Shown here piece by piece: positions 5,536 to 5,745 of a stretch of 5,745 nt of DNA. Both the position numbers and the translations under genes were made by a program. The stretch is from an uncultured Clostridia bacterium (lineage in GTDB: Bacteria > Bacillota > Clostridia > Oscillospirales > CAG-272), in contig CAJGEA010000132.1 of the NCBI GenBank assembly GCA_904502015.1, positions 1 through 5,745 of the forward strand. The letters are read 5' to 3'. Numbering within the stretch: position 1 is the first letter of the stretch; each line of letters begins with the position of its first letter. The notes under the pieces are model-generated. The model was not told the DNA's origin, searched no databases, and was given only the letters and a program-made list of their open reading frames with translations.

Positions 5536-5745
5536 AAATTTGGATTTTTAGGGGAGCGGGCACGCAGGGGCGTTGCCCCTGCACCCCACCAGAAACTTTT
5601 TTGAAAAAAAGTTTCTGGACTTCAAAAAACTTGAAAAAATATATATTTCGCAATACATTTTGAAAATATTTTTTGAGGTTTCTTGAGGGGGTTCGGGGGA
5701 ACTTCTTGCAAGAAGTTCCCCCGGTCGTTCTCTCCGCTCCCCGAT
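5536..5745. repeat. Structured dispersed repeat, copy B (cut by window end)
   Basis: This is the same element as at 1065-1267, in the same orientation. The hairpins correspond one to one. H1 is 5564-5571 with 5575-5582. H2 is 5589-5602 with 5605-5618. H3 is imperfect, with the conserved TATATATTTCGCAATA centre at 5640-5655. H4 is a perfect 30-base palindrome (5694-5723). This copy keeps a longer outer stem than copy A: GGGGAGCGG (5551-5559) is the reverse complement of CCGCTCCCC near the right end, so the whole element can close into a multi-branched structure. The right terminus probably lies beyond the window. The left end directly abuts the T-run of the upstream terminator-like hairpin. 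No coding sequence or transposase is visible. Confidence 0.8.

Overview
The window looks like chromosomal DNA of an uncultured gut-type Clostridia (Bacillota). The evidence is purine-rich Shine-Dalgarno sites (AGGAG, AGGTGAT), a GC-rich coding sequence set against AT-rich spacers, a DUF5698/DUF2179 membrane protein, and a large secreted multidomain glycosidase with a small C-terminal membrane anchor. This placement is inference from gene content and style; there is no rRNA or other marker to settle it. All recognisable genes are on the + strand.

Layout. (1) 1-443: the 3' end of a pyruvate kinase gene, cut by the window edge. (2) 464-490: a GC-rich hairpin in the short gap. (3) 511-1053: a UPF0316-type (DUF5698 + DUF2179) inner-membrane protein of 180 aa. 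(4) 1054-1479: a 426-base spacer holding a structured repeat of about 200 bases (copy A, 1065-1267), a 10-bp hairpin, and a sigma-A-like promoter with a good ribosome binding site. (5) 1480-5278: one large gene for a secreted protein. It has a signal peptide, a beta-sandwich-like region, a GH99/WbsX-like TIM-barrel region, a CBM9/DOMON-like domain, a second beta-sandwich-like region, a Thr/Asp linker, and a Gly-Gly-Cys + membrane segment + Lys/Arg tail. The reading frame breaks at a GGGG run (2411-2414); removing one G restores a continuous 1265-aa protein. (6) 5306-5337: a strong terminator hairpin. (7) 5415-5535: a chain of small hairpins with 3-base loops, ending in a terminator-like hairpin plus seven T. 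(8) 5536-5745: a second copy (B) of the same structured repeat, in the same orientation, running off the window end.

The pyruvate kinase and the membrane protein may be co-transcribed, but nothing shows that they work together. The secreted glycosidase has its own promoter and terminator and is probably a stand-alone unit acting on a polysaccharide or glycan outside the cell.

The most interesting non-genic signal is the pair of repeats. Both fold into the same series of long hairpins, and several differences between the copies fall on both sides of a stem so that pairing is kept. The element has partly inverted ends and no open reading frame of its own, so it resembles a non-autonomous mobile repeat or a dispersed structured RNA. 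I could not assign it to a named family.
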